From DASRAJ01 sp035638255 (GTDB lineage: Bacteria; Bacteroidota; Bacteroidia; Chitinophagales; UBA10324): DNA of 64,000 nucleotides. Of the stretch, positions 34,049 to 41,450 are shown in pieces (positions within the stretch are counted from its first letter, which is position 1; each line of letters opens with the position of its first letter). The position numbers were made by a program, and so were the translations under genes. The stretch is from contig DASRAJ010000075.1 in assembly GCA_035638255.1 (NCBI GenBank), positions 1 to 64,000 on the forward strand, in the 5' to 3' direction. The notes under the pieces are model-generated. The model was not told where the DNA came from. It was given only the letters and a program-made list of their open reading frames with translations, and did no database searches.

Positions 34049-36853
34049 TCAATGCGCATCCAACCAATTCTTCCCTACTCCAGAGCCTACATCAACAGGC
34101 ACTATTAATTCAATCGCAGTTTTCATTTTCTCCAATACAATTTCTTTCACTGCATCAAGCTCGGGCTGGTAAACATCGAACACCAATTCATCATGCACCT
34201 GCAGCGTCATCTTCGTTTTGAATTTGCGTTTCTGAAATTCACGATGAATGTTGATCATGGCCAGCTTGATCATGTCGGCAGCGCTGCCTTGTATGGGTGA
34301 GTTGATGGCGAGCCGCTCCGCTTGTCCGCGCACGGTTTGATTCGCGGAGTTAATGTCACGCAGGTAACGCTTTCTTCCTTTGATCGTAGTCACGTATCCA
34401 TGATCGCGGGCGAATTGAATATTGGTTGCCATCAATCGTGATACTCCGGGAAATTGTTTCTGATGGTTCGTGATGATCTCCTGCGCTTCAGTTCGTGAAA
34501 TACCCAGCCCCTGTGAAAGGCCAAATGCTGTTTGACCGTAAGCAATTCCAAAGTTCACAGCTTTAGCGTTGCGCCGCATGTCAGAAGTTACCATGTCCAG
34601 CTCCACACCAAAAACTTTTGCGGCAGTAGCAGAGTGAATGTCAATCCCGTCTTTGAATGCCTGAATCATATTTGCATCTTCGCTAAGTGAAGCAATAATG
34701 CGTAACTCGATCTGCGAATAATCACACGAGAGCAACACGTGCTCATCATCACGGGCGATGAATGCCTTTCGAATTTCTTTTCCGCGGTCAGTCCTGATGG
34801 GAATGTTCTGCAAGTTGGGATCCACAGAACTCAATCTTCCTGTAGCCGCAATGGCCTGATTGAAAGAAGTGTGAACTCTTCCTGTCTTCGGATTTATCAA
34901 AGAAGGAAGGGCATCTACATATGTTGATTTCAGTTTGCTCCACTCACGATGATCCTGAATTTTTTTTGCAATGGCAAACTCACGTGCTAGCTTGGTGAGT
35001 ATATCGTCATCTGTGGAATACTGTCCTGTTTTTGTTTTCTTTCCGATGTACGGAATCTTCATCTTTTCGAATAACACATCGCCGAGCTGTTTCGGTGAGG
35101 CGAGGTTGAATTTGACTCCGGCGAGATTGTACACTTCACCTTCAACCTGGTCAATTTCCTTCTGCATTTGCCGCGAATATTCATTCAGAAATTCCTTGTC
35201 AATCTTCACCCCTTCGAATTCCATATCGGCAAGAACAGGAACAAGCGGCACTTCAATTTCACTGAACAGCTTTTCAACTTCTTTTTCTTTCAGCATCGGA
35301 ACAAAAACTTCTTTCAACTGAAGCGTGATGTCAGAATCTTCTCCTGAATATTCCGCAACTTTCTCTACAGCCGCATCGCGCATGTTGCCTTGTCCTTTTC
35401 CTTTCTTGCCAATCAGCTCTTCAATGTGAATGGTTTCATAGCGCAGAAAATTTTCTGCGAGAATATCCATGTTATGTCTTGCGTCGGGTTCAATCACGAA
35501 GTGTGCGAGCATGGTGTCGAAGAGCGGTTCACTCACTTCCACATCATACCACTTGAGCACCAGCATATCATACTTAATATTCTGTCCAATCTTGACCTTT
35601 GTTTCATCAGCGAGCAGCGACTTGAAGTGCGCAACAATTTTCAGCGCTTCATTTCTGTCTTCCGGGACCGGAACATAATACCCCTCATGTTTATTAAATG
35701 AAAAGGCAAGCCCGACTAACTCGGAAAGGTTCGCATCTACGTGAGTTGTCTCTGTATCGAAGCAAAATTCTTTTTGTTGCTGAAGCTTTGAAACGAGATC
35801 GATAATTTTTTCCTGCGTATCCACCAGGAAATATTGATGCGGTGTGTTCTTAGCACTTTTTTCGAGAGGAGTTTTTTCCGTTTGAATAGCGGCTCCTGCA
35901 TCCGGTGTTGCGGTTTTTGATTCTACTACTTCACCGAAAAGATTTTTTTGTTTCCCTTCAGAAGCAAGAACCGAATATTGGTCCCCGATGATTCGTTTTC
36001 CAAGAGTGCGAAACTCAAGCTCGGCAAAAAGCTCTGTAAGTTTTTCTTTGTCCGGATCCTCCATGATCAATCTGTCTTCATCTGCTCCGCATGGCACTTC
36101 AAGATCAATGGTGGCAAGCTTCTTCGAGAGAAGCGCGAGATCTTTATTGTCCACCACAGTCTGCTGCAGTTTTCCTTTCAGCTTATCGGTATTCACAATC
36201 AAATTTTCTATCGACCCAAATTCCTGGATCAATTTCTTCGCAGTCTTCTCCCCTACCCCGGGCAATCCCGGAATGTTGTCAACGCTGTCACCCATCAACC
36301 CGAGGATGTCAATCACTTTCAGCACGTCATCAATTTCCCACTTCGCCTTTATTTCTTCTGTTCCTAAAACTTCCACAGGTCTGCCCTGGTACGCAGGCTT
36401 GTACATGAAAATATTTTCACTCACCAACTGACCATAATCTTTATCGGGCGTGACCATGTAAACTTTGTAGCCGTCCTTCTCCGCTTTCTTGGCCAGCGTT
36501 CCAATCACATCATCGGCTTCATAACCATCGCACTCCACAATCGGGATCTTGAATGCTTCGATGATCTTGCGGATGTAAGGAATCGCAACGGTGATGTCTT
36601 CAGGCTGCTCCTGCCTGTTCGCTTTGTACTCTGTGAATTCCTCTCCGCGTTTTGTCGGTGCAGCAGTGTCGAAGCATACGGCGATGTGAGTAGGTTTCTC
36701 TCTTTGAATCAAATCAACCAGTGTGTTCGTGAAGCCGAACACAGCAGCGGTGTTCATGCCCTTTGAATTATAGAGTGGAGTTTTACCGAGAGCGAAGTAT
36801 GCCCGGTAGATGAGCGCGAAAGCATCGAGGAGGAATAATCTTTTGTCAGCCAT
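34049..36853 (-). CDS. polA: DNA polymerase I
   Basis: A 934-residue replication and repair polymerase. The start is set at the ATG at 36853 (MADKRLFLLDAFALIYRAYFAL). Residues ~1-290 are the 5'-3' nuclease with the helix-hairpin-helix GLPGVGEKTAKKL. Residues ~320-510 are a 3'-5' proofreading domain that looks active (CFDTETTHVDANLSELVGLAF). The polymerase domain has motif A (LLSCDYSQIELRIIASLSED), motif B (RRNAKAVNFGIAYGQ) and motif C (LQVHDELVFDV). Length is normal. A -7 box lies only six bases upstream of the ATG, so the message may be almost leaderless. A palindrome shared with the upstream YhcG-type gene lies where the -33 element would be. Confidence 0.97.
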   Translation of the reverse strand: MADKRLFLLDAFALIYRAYFALGKTPLYNSKGMNTAAVFGFTNTLVDLIQREKPTHIAVCFDTAAPTKRGEEFTEYKANRQEQPEDITVAIPYIRKIIEAFKIPIVECDGYEADDVIGTLAKKAEKDGYKVYMVTPDKDYGQLVSENIFMYKPAYQGRPVEVLGTEEIKAKWEIDDVLKVIDILGLMGDSVDNIPGLPGVGEKTAKKLIQEFGSIENLIVNTDKLKGKLQQTVVDNKDLALLSKKLATIDLEVPCGADEDRLIMEDPDKEKLTELFAELEFRTLGKRIIGDQYSVLASEGKQKNLFGEVVESKTATPDAGAAIQTEKTPLEKSAKNTPHQYFLVDTQEKIIDLVSKLQQQKEFCFDTETTHVDANLSELVGLAFSFNKHEGYYVPVPEDRNEALKIVAHFKSLLADETKVKIGQNIKYDMLVLKWYDVEVSEPLFDTMLAHFVIEPDARHNMDILAENFLRYETIHIEELIGKKGKGQGNMRDAAVEKVAEYSGEDSDITLQLKEVFVPMLKEKEVEKLFSEIEVPLVPVLADMEFEGVKIDKEFLNEYSRQMQKEIDQVEGEVYNLAGVKFNLASPKQLGDVLFEKMKIPYIGKKTKTGQYSTDDDILTKLAREFAIAKKIQDHREWSKLKSTYVDALPSLINPKTGRVHTSFNQAIAATGRLSSVDPNLQNIPIRTDRGKEIRKAFIARDDEHVLLSCDYSQIELRIIASLSEDANMIQAFKDGIDIHSATAAKVFGVELDMVTSDMRRNAKAVNFGIAYGQTAFGLSQGLGISRTEAQEIITNHQKQFPGVSRLMATNIQFARDHGYVTTIKGRKRYLRDINSANQTVRGQAERLAINSPIQGSAADMIKLAMINIHREFQKRKFKTKMTLQVHDELVFDVYQPELDAVKEIVLEKMKTAIELIVPVDVGSGVGKNWLDAH

Positions 36854-36858
36854 GAAAG

Positions 36859-36866
36859 CAAAATTA
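36859..36866 (-). promoter_or_regulatory. -7 box TAATTTTG of polA
   Basis: A perfect consensus match on the minus strand, five bases before the chosen polA ATG. The palindrome at 36884-36902 is centred about 27 bases further upstream and would overlap a -33 element. Confidence 0.45.
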
Positions 36867-36883
36867 TTTTCGGTTTTGAAATT

Positions 36884-36902
36884 GTCCAACAAGCTGTTGG
36901 AC
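36884..36902. repeat. GTCCAACA palindrome, copy 3 (between YhcG-type gene and polA)
   Basis: Eight-base perfect arms GTCCAACA/TGTTGGAC with a three-base centre AGC. It lies 15 bases past the stop of the YhcG-type gene. It shares about 26 bases with the copy inside that gene, including a following T run. Confidence 0.9.
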
Positions 36903-36917
36903 TTTTTAAACGGTTGT

Positions 36918-37952
36918 TTAACTTTTCTTTTTCGGGAATAATCCCCGCTTCAGTTCTTCTTTGGTTGGTAATTGCTTTAGTAATGCTTTCGGAATGGATG
37001 TGACAAGCCGGTAACTGGAAACGCCAATCGGTTTCGATAAATCCTTCAATGAATATTCAACCATCACATCATCCTTAGTATGACAAAGAATTAAACCGAT
37101 AGAGGGATTATCTCCTTTGCGCCTCAGCATATCATCCACTGCCGAAAGATAGAAATTCATTTTGCCTGCGTATTCAGGCTTGAACTCACCTGTTTTCAAA
37201 TCAATAATTATGAAGCAACGCAAAATAAGATGATAGAAAAATATGTCAACAGGATAATCTTTCCCTCGAATGCGCAACGGATATTCCTGACCGATGTAAG
37301 CAAAACCTTTTCCTAATTCAAGAAGAAAGCGCGCTAGATTCTGTACCAGATTATTTTGCAGTTCTCTTTCCTTCATGCGGCGGGTAAGGTTCATGAAATC
37401 GAATACGTACGGATCTTTGAATGCCTGCGTGGCCAGATCGGAATGAGTGCCCGGAAGCGCTCGCTTAAAATTGCTGATTGCTTTTCCTTGCCGGTTAAAC
37501 AAGCCGAGCTCAATGTGATGCAACAGCACATTCCTCGACCAGTTGTTGATCAATATTTGCTGAAGGTAGAAGATTGCTTCCTGCGAATTCTTCGCGCTGT
37601 TTACAATCGCTACATTATGCCCCCAGGGAATTTGTCCAACAAGCTGTTGGACTTTTTTGCTGCTGCGTCTATAAAATAAAAACCACTGCCGCATGCTGAA
37701 CAGGTTGGTTCTCGAAAACCCTTTTATGCTGGGAAATGCTTTCTTCAAATCAACTGACAATTGCTCCACCACAGCATCGCCCCAATTACTTTTCTCTTGT
37801 TTCTCTGTAATGATTTTACCAATGTCCCAATACAATTTCAGTAGCTCCTGGTTCACGCGCATCACCGCCTTTAGCTGCGCAGATGAAATGCGTTGCTTGA
37901 TAAGCTGAAGTGTTTTCAGATAATCATTGCGCTGAGGAGACTTTGTTTTCAT
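36918..37952 (-). CDS. YhcG-type (DUF1016) PDDEXK nuclease
   Basis: A 344-residue member of the same family as the gene at 16333, but not a close copy. The start is at MKTKSPQRND (37952); the frame is open further upstream but that part resembles nothing. Residues ~1-95 are the helical N-terminal domain ending in MRQWFLFY. Residues 99-107 (KKVQQLVGQ) are encoded by a palindrome and lead into the family block IPWGHN. The nuclease core is Asp236 and Asp251-x-Lys253 (VDIFFY, IIDLKTGEF). It looks intact. The palindrome also occurs 20 bases upstream of the start and 15 bases after the stop. Palindrome copies thus bracket the gene, as in REP/RAYT-like arrangements. Function is probably DNA cleavage in defence or recombination. 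Confidence 0.88.
   Translation of the reverse strand: MKTKSPQRNDYLKTLQLIKQRISSAQLKAVMRVNQELLKLYWDIGKIITEKQEKSNWGDAVVEQLSVDLKKAFPSIKGFSRTNLFSMRQWFLFYRRSSKKVQQLVGQIPWGHNVAIVNSAKNSQEAIFYLQQILINNWSRNVLLHHIELGLFNRQGKAISNFKRALPGTHSDLATQAFKDPYVFDFMNLTRRMKERELQNNLVQNLARFLLELGKGFAYIGQEYPLRIRGKDYPVDIFFYHLILRCFIIIDLKTGEFKPEYAGKMNFYLSAVDDMLRRKGDNPSIGLILCHTKDDVMVEYSLKDLSKPIGVSSYRLVTSIPKALLKQLPTKEELKRGLFPKKKS
37634..37652. repeat. GTCCAACA palindrome, copy 2 (inside the YhcG-type gene)
   Basis: The same 8+3+8 palindrome as at 36884, lying in frame in the coding sequence at the linker between the N-terminal domain and the IPWGHN block. In this gene it encodes the VQQLVG phrase. Confidence 0.9.
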
Positions 37953-37971
37953 CCGGTGAAATTTGAAATTG

Positions 37972-38000
37972 AATTTGTCCAACAGGCTGTTGGACAAATT
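37972..38000. repeat. GTCCAACA palindrome, copy 1 (upstream of the YhcG-type gene)
   Basis: The longest copy: 13-base perfect arms (AATTTGTCCAACA and complement) around GGC. It begins 19 bases upstream of the start codon, so it would sit in the leader or promoter. Confidence 0.9.
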
Positions 38001-38043
38001 ACGAATTGAGTTTTGTATGGGAGAATAAATCCGATCTGTCCCG

Positions 38044-38059
38044 TCCCGATGCATCGGGA
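38044..38059. repeat. TCCCGAT dispersed palindrome
   Basis: TCCCGATG followed by its exact complement, a 16-base perfect palindrome. Related copies: 40477-40498 (arms TCCCGAT/ATCGGGA with an 8-base centre) and a shorter one at 15058-15077 (ATCCCG/CGGGAT). Confidence 0.75.
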
Positions 38060-38068
38060 TTCGGGAAA

Positions 38069-38404
38069 TCATAGTGCTTCCCAATATTCCACCGCTCTTC
38101 TGAAATGCGGAATTACAATCGTGCTGCCGACAATATTCGCCACTGAACAAACTTCATACAACTCATCAGTAGTTACTCCAACTTCTTTGCATTTGCCGAG
38201 ATGGTACTTGATGCAATCATCACAACGCAATACCATGGAGGCCACAAGCCCAAGCATCTCTTTTGTTTTTACTGAGAGTGCGCCTTCCATGTAAGTATTC
38301 GTATCGAGATTGAAAAGACGGTTGATCACTTTGTTATTTTGTGCAAGAATTTTTTCATTCATTCTGCTGCGGTAGTCATTGAAATCTTTTACGAGCTCAT
38401 TCAT
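38069..38404 (-). CDS. Carboxymuconolactone decarboxylase family (AhpD-like) protein
   Basis: A 111-residue all-helical cytoplasmic protein of the CMD/AhpD family. The active pair is in LRCDDCIKYHLGKC (CxxC followed by H), the site that acts in peroxide reduction in AhpD-like proteins. The length fits a stand-alone CMD protein. No peroxiredoxin gene is near, so the redox partner is unknown. Gamma-carboxymuconolactone decarboxylation is unlikely with this CxxC; an alkylhydroperoxidase-like role is more plausible. Confidence 0.88.
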   Translation of the reverse strand: MNELVKDFNDYRSRMNEKILAQNNKVINRLFNLDTNTYMEGALSVKTKEMLGLVASMVLRCDDCIKYHLGKCKEVGVTTDELYEVCSVANIVGSTIVIPHFRRAVEYWEAL

Positions 38405-38513
38405 TGGGAAGAAAATTTTGAGCGACGAAATTAAGATGGAAACTTTGGCGGGGGTGTGAACAATATTTCTCCGTGAGCAGCCCTGTGGACAACCTCATCC
38501 GATTTGCTTTCAC

Positions 38514-38521
38514 TAATTTTG
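38514..38521 (+). promoter_or_regulatory. -7 box TAATTTTG of the lemA operon
   Basis: A perfect TAnnTTTG match 24 bases before the lemA start codon. Confidence 0.5.
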
Positions 38522-38545
38522 CTTCATCAAAAAACTACTCCAACA

Positions 38546-39181
38546 ATGAAAATTAATCGCACATGGATCATACTTGGAATCGTTATTCTGGTCGTGATTC
38601 TTATCTACTCCAGCTGCAAGGGAACTTACAACTCAATGGTATCAAAGAGTCAGGACACGCAGTCGAAGTGGGGAGATGTAGAAAGCGCTTATCAGCGAAG
38701 ATGGGATTTATACAACACCGTTGTAAAAGTGATTCAAGGATCAGCGCAGTTCGAACAGCAAACGTTGACTGCAGTGATTGAAGCCCGCTCAAAAGCAACC
38801 TCGATACAAGTAGATGCATCCAAACTTTCTCCCGATCAGATCGCAGCATTTCAGCAGGCACAGAATCAATATTCAGGCGCATTCGGAAGGCTGCTGGCGG
38901 TGGTAGAACAATATCCCGATCTGAAAACAACTCAGGCATTTATAAACTTTCAGACCGATATTGTAGGAACAGAGAATCGCATCAACAAGGCACGTGGTGA
39001 TTTCAATGAATCGGTGCAGGGTTACAACACATACATAAAAAGTTTTCCAACCAATCTTTTTGCAGGAATGTTTGGCTTCGCCGAGAAAGGATATTTCAAA
39101 GCCAATGAAGGCACACAAAATCCTCCTGACATCAATTTCAACAATAGTACTCCTGCGCCTTCAGGAAGCACGCAGAAGTAA
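38546..39181 (+). CDS. lemA: LemA family membrane-anchored protein
   Basis: A 211-residue protein with a single N-terminal membrane helix (WIILGIVILVVILIYSSC) followed by the helical LemA domain (KGTYNSMVSKSQDTQSKWGDVESAYQRR, VVEQYPDLKTTQAFINFQTDIVGTENRI). The start at 38546 gives the shortest sensible N-terminus. The long coiled-coil domain faces the periplasm or cytoplasm; the family's job is not firmly known. It is followed by two TPM-domain genes, a common pairing, so I infer one envelope-stress operon. A -7 box precedes it. Confidence 0.92.
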   Translation: MKINRTWIILGIVILVVILIYSSCKGTYNSMVSKSQDTQSKWGDVESAYQRRWDLYNTVVKVIQGSAQFEQQTLTAVIEARSKATSIQVDASKLSPDQIAAFQQAQNQYSGAFGRLLAVVEQYPDLKTTQAFINFQTDIVGTENRINKARGDFNESVQGYNTYIKSFPTNLFAGMFGFAEKGYFKANEGTQNPPDINFNNSTPAPSGSTQK

Positions 39182-39209
39182 ATTCTTTCCCTTCTTAAAA
39201 AATAATTTC

Positions 39210-39647
39210 ATGGCGACTTCTTTTCTCTCGGCTCATGATAAAAAAGAAATAGCTGCAGCTATTCAAGAGGCAGAAAAAAATACCATTGGGGAGATAAGAG
39301 TTTTTGTGGAGAAAAAATGTGACGAAAATCCCCTGGAACGCTCGCTGAAAATTTTTCACAAACTGAAGATGCATCAAACCAAAGCGCATACCGGCGTACT
39401 CATTTACGTTGCGCATGATGATCATAAGCTTGCAATACTCGGCGATGAAGGGATCCACAGCAAGGTGCCTGAAAATTTTTGGGATGATGTGAAGAACATG
39501 ATGGTGCAATTTTTTACCGACGGGAAGTTTGCAGAGGGCCTGAAGCAGGCCGTCGTAAAGTGCGGTGAACATTTACAAAAGCATTTTCCCTCAACGGGAA
39601 GTAATCCAAATGAATTGTCTAACGAAGTCATTACCGGTGATCAATAA
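39210..39647 (+). CDS. TPM-domain protein, soluble
   Basis: A 145-residue protein with a TPM domain (TLP18.3/Psb32/MOLO type): SAHDKKEIAAAIQEAEKNTIGEIRVFVEK, GVLIYVAHDDHKLAILGDEGIHSKVP, and WDDVKNMMVQFFTDGKFAEGLKQAV. It has no signal peptide, so it is probably cytoplasmic. The start is the ATG at 39210, 28 bases after lemA. Its stop lies inside the start region of the next TPM gene (38-base overlap), which suggests coupled translation. The family has been linked to phosphatase-like activity or protein quality control, but nothing here shows a reaction. Confidence 0.88.
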   Translation: MATSFLSAHDKKEIAAAIQEAEKNTIGEIRVFVEKKCDENPLERSLKIFHKLKMHQTKAHTGVLIYVAHDDHKLAILGDEGIHSKVPENFWDDVKNMMVQFFTDGKFAEGLKQAVVKCGEHLQKHFPSTGSNPNELSNEVITGDQ

Positions 39648-40458
39648 ATTTATTTTCATTCTCGCATCTTTTGTTTTTGCATTCACCGCGATTGCAACAA
39701 GCCAGGATCATTGGAAGCCGACTTCAAAACAAGAGACGCCACCCAAGCCGAATCATTTGGTGAATGATCTTGCAGACATGCTTTCACCTTCAGAAGAAAA
39801 TTCCCTCGAACAAAAATTAGTTGCCGAAAGTGACAGTGCGTCAACACAAATCGCAGTTCTTACCATCGAAGAATTGAATGGCTATGATATTTCTTCCCTC
39901 GCATTTAAAATCGGTGATGCGTGGGGAATTGGCGGACCAAACCAGGACAACGGGGTATTGATTCTTGTTTCGAAAAATGATCATGATGTTTTTATTGCAA
40001 CAGGAAGAGGCATGGAAGGCCCGGTTCCTGATGTGACAGCAAAAAAAATAGTTGACAACATCATTATTCCGAATTTCAAAAATGAAAATTACTATCAGGG
40101 ATTGGATGAGGCCACTACGGCAATCATCAAACTGGCCAAGGGAGAATTTATAGATGAACTCGAGAATAAAAGAGGGGGTCCACCAGCCGGCGCAGTGCTC
40201 TTTATCATTGGTATCGTCATTTTTATTGCGTGGATTTTCAGCAGAATCAATCGCGGAGGAGGAGGATATATTTCACGCGGAGGCTGGTTTCCGTGGATGA
40301 TGATGGGTGGCTTCGGCAGAGGCGGTGGAGGGTTCGGAGGCGGTGGATTCGGTGGCGGTGGATTCGGTGGCGGCGGATTTGGTGGCGGCGGTGGAGGCGG
40401 GTTCGGGGGATTTGGTGGAGGAAGTTTTGGCGGCGGCGGCGCAGGAGGACATTGGTAA
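39610..40458 (+). CDS. TPM-domain membrane protein with glycine-rich tail (YgcG-like)
   Basis: A 282-residue exported or membrane protein. An N-terminal hydrophobic signal (FIFILASFVFAFTAIA) is followed by a TPM domain (~35-175) with VNDLADMLSPSEENSLEQKL, GIGGPNQDNGVLILVSKNDH and GRGMEGPVPDVTAKKI. A membrane helix (AVLFIIGIVIFIAWIF, ~195-210) follows, then a ~60-residue tail of GGGGFGG repeats. This order (signal, TPM, helix, Gly-rich tail) is the usual YgcG-like design. It overlaps the upstream TPM gene by 38 bases, so it is probably coupled. The low-complexity tail produces a proline-rich opposite-strand frame that is not a gene. Confidence 0.88.
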   Translation: MNCLTKSLPVINKFIFILASFVFAFTAIATSQDHWKPTSKQETPPKPNHLVNDLADMLSPSEENSLEQKLVAESDSASTQIAVLTIEELNGYDISSLAFKIGDAWGIGGPNQDNGVLILVSKNDHDVFIATGRGMEGPVPDVTAKKIVDNIIIPNFKNENYYQGLDEATTAIIKLAKGEFIDELENKRGGPPAGAVLFIIGIVIFIAWIFSRINRGGGGYISRGGWFPWMMMGGFGRGGGGFGGGGFGGGGFGGGGFGGGGGGGFGGFGGGSFGGGGAGGHW

Positions 40459-40476
40459 GCATTCAAGTTTCACTTG

Positions 40477-40498
40477 TCCCGATCCGATAGCATCGGGA
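40477..40498. repeat. TCCCGAT/ATCGGGA palindrome between TPM and beta-lactamase genes
   Basis: Arms TCCCGAT and ATCGGGA with an 8-base centre, the same family as the copy at 38044. It could act as a weak terminator after the lemA/TPM operon, but no T run follows. Confidence 0.6.
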
Positions 40499-40528
40499 TT
40501 TGGAAAGTTCAGAGTTTTTGATTCTCAC

Positions 40529-41389
40529 ATGCCTTACATCTTACGTCTTAAATCTTACGTATTCTGTTCCGGCTTGTGGCTCTTTCTTCTTGTTTCCTGC
40601 TCCGCTCCCATCGGCGAGCATCATCCTGAATGGAAAAAATATTTTGACGAGTATCATGTTGATGGCTGCATTGAGATTTATGATCTTCAGCAGACTACGT
40701 TCATTGATTACAATCCTGATCGTTGCGCAGAACGTTTTATTCCTGCCTCCACTTTTAAGATTTGTAACTCGCTGATTGCACTTGAAACGAAAGCAATTCC
40801 TGATACGAGCTATGTGTTTGAATGGGATAGTGTGCAAAGAAAAATTTCATCGTGGAATCATGATCAAACCTTAACCGAAGCATTTCACAATTCATGTGTT
40901 CCCTGTTTTCAGCAAATTGCCCGGAAGGTTGGAATGGAAAAATATCTCCAATACCTTAAGCGCCTTCACTATGGAAATATGCTGACAGGAAGCGCCGTAG
41001 ATTCTTTCTGGCTGAATGGCGACATCAGAATTTCATGCGATGAGCAAATCGAATTTCTTAAAGACATGTACACGTATCAGTTTCCGCTTTCAAAACGCAC
41101 CGTTGATTTAGTGAAATCCATTATGGTTCTGGAAAAAACTCCCGACTATACACTCAGTGGCAAAACCGGCTGGGGAATCATGCAGGGTGACACTGCCTTT
41201 TCTGTTACCACAAAGAAAAACTTGGTGAACAGAAGGAACATCGGCTGGTTTGTTGGTTATGTTGAGAAAGGGGGTGATGTCTTTTTCTTCGCAACAAATA
41301 TTGAAGCGCCGGAACCGCTGCCTGAAAATTTTATTGAAGCAAGAGTAGATATCACGAAAAAAATTTTGAAAGAGTTGAAAATTATCTGA
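40529..41389 (+). CDS. Class D (OXA-like) beta-lactamase, lipoprotein
   Basis: A 286-residue serine hydrolase of the class D beta-lactamase fold. The start at 40529 gives a lipoprotein signal ending LVSC (Cys24 predicted lipidated). Family motifs are all present: Ser74-x-x-Lys77 (PASTFK), Ser122-x-Val (SCV), Tyr148-Gly-Asn (YGN), FWLNG at 160-164, and Lys212-Thr-Gly (KTG). The residue after STF is Lys, the site carboxylated in OXA enzymes. Beta-lactam hydrolysis in the periplasm is expected. It lies directly after the TPM operon but faces no integron or transposon, so it looks chromosomal. Spectrum cannot be judged from sequence. Confidence 0.9.
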   Translation: MPYILRLKSYVFCSGLWLFLLVSCSAPIGEHHPEWKKYFDEYHVDGCIEIYDLQQTTFIDYNPDRCAERFIPASTFKICNSLIALETKAIPDTSYVFEWDSVQRKISSWNHDQTLTEAFHNSCVPCFQQIARKVGMEKYLQYLKRLHYGNMLTGSAVDSFWLNGDIRISCDEQIEFLKDMYTYQFPLSKRTVDLVKSIMVLEKTPDYTLSGKTGWGIMQGDTAFSVTTKKNLVNRRNIGWFVGYVEKGGDVFFFATNIEAPEPLPENFIEARVDITKKILKELKII

Positions 41390-41450
41390 CTCCGGCTGAA
41401 TGACACATTTCATAAAAAGCAACTTCAGCTTCTCACAGATGCTTTGATCG

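Noticed and set aside
40311..40455. Short repeats in the glycine-rich region that could look like a CRISPR or tandem repeat array
   Set aside because: The units are GGN-codon repeats of a low-complexity protein tail, with no spacers.
40095..40466. Proline-rich open frame on the minus strand
   Set aside because: It is the opposite strand of the glycine-rich tail of the TPM protein; low complexity, not a gene.
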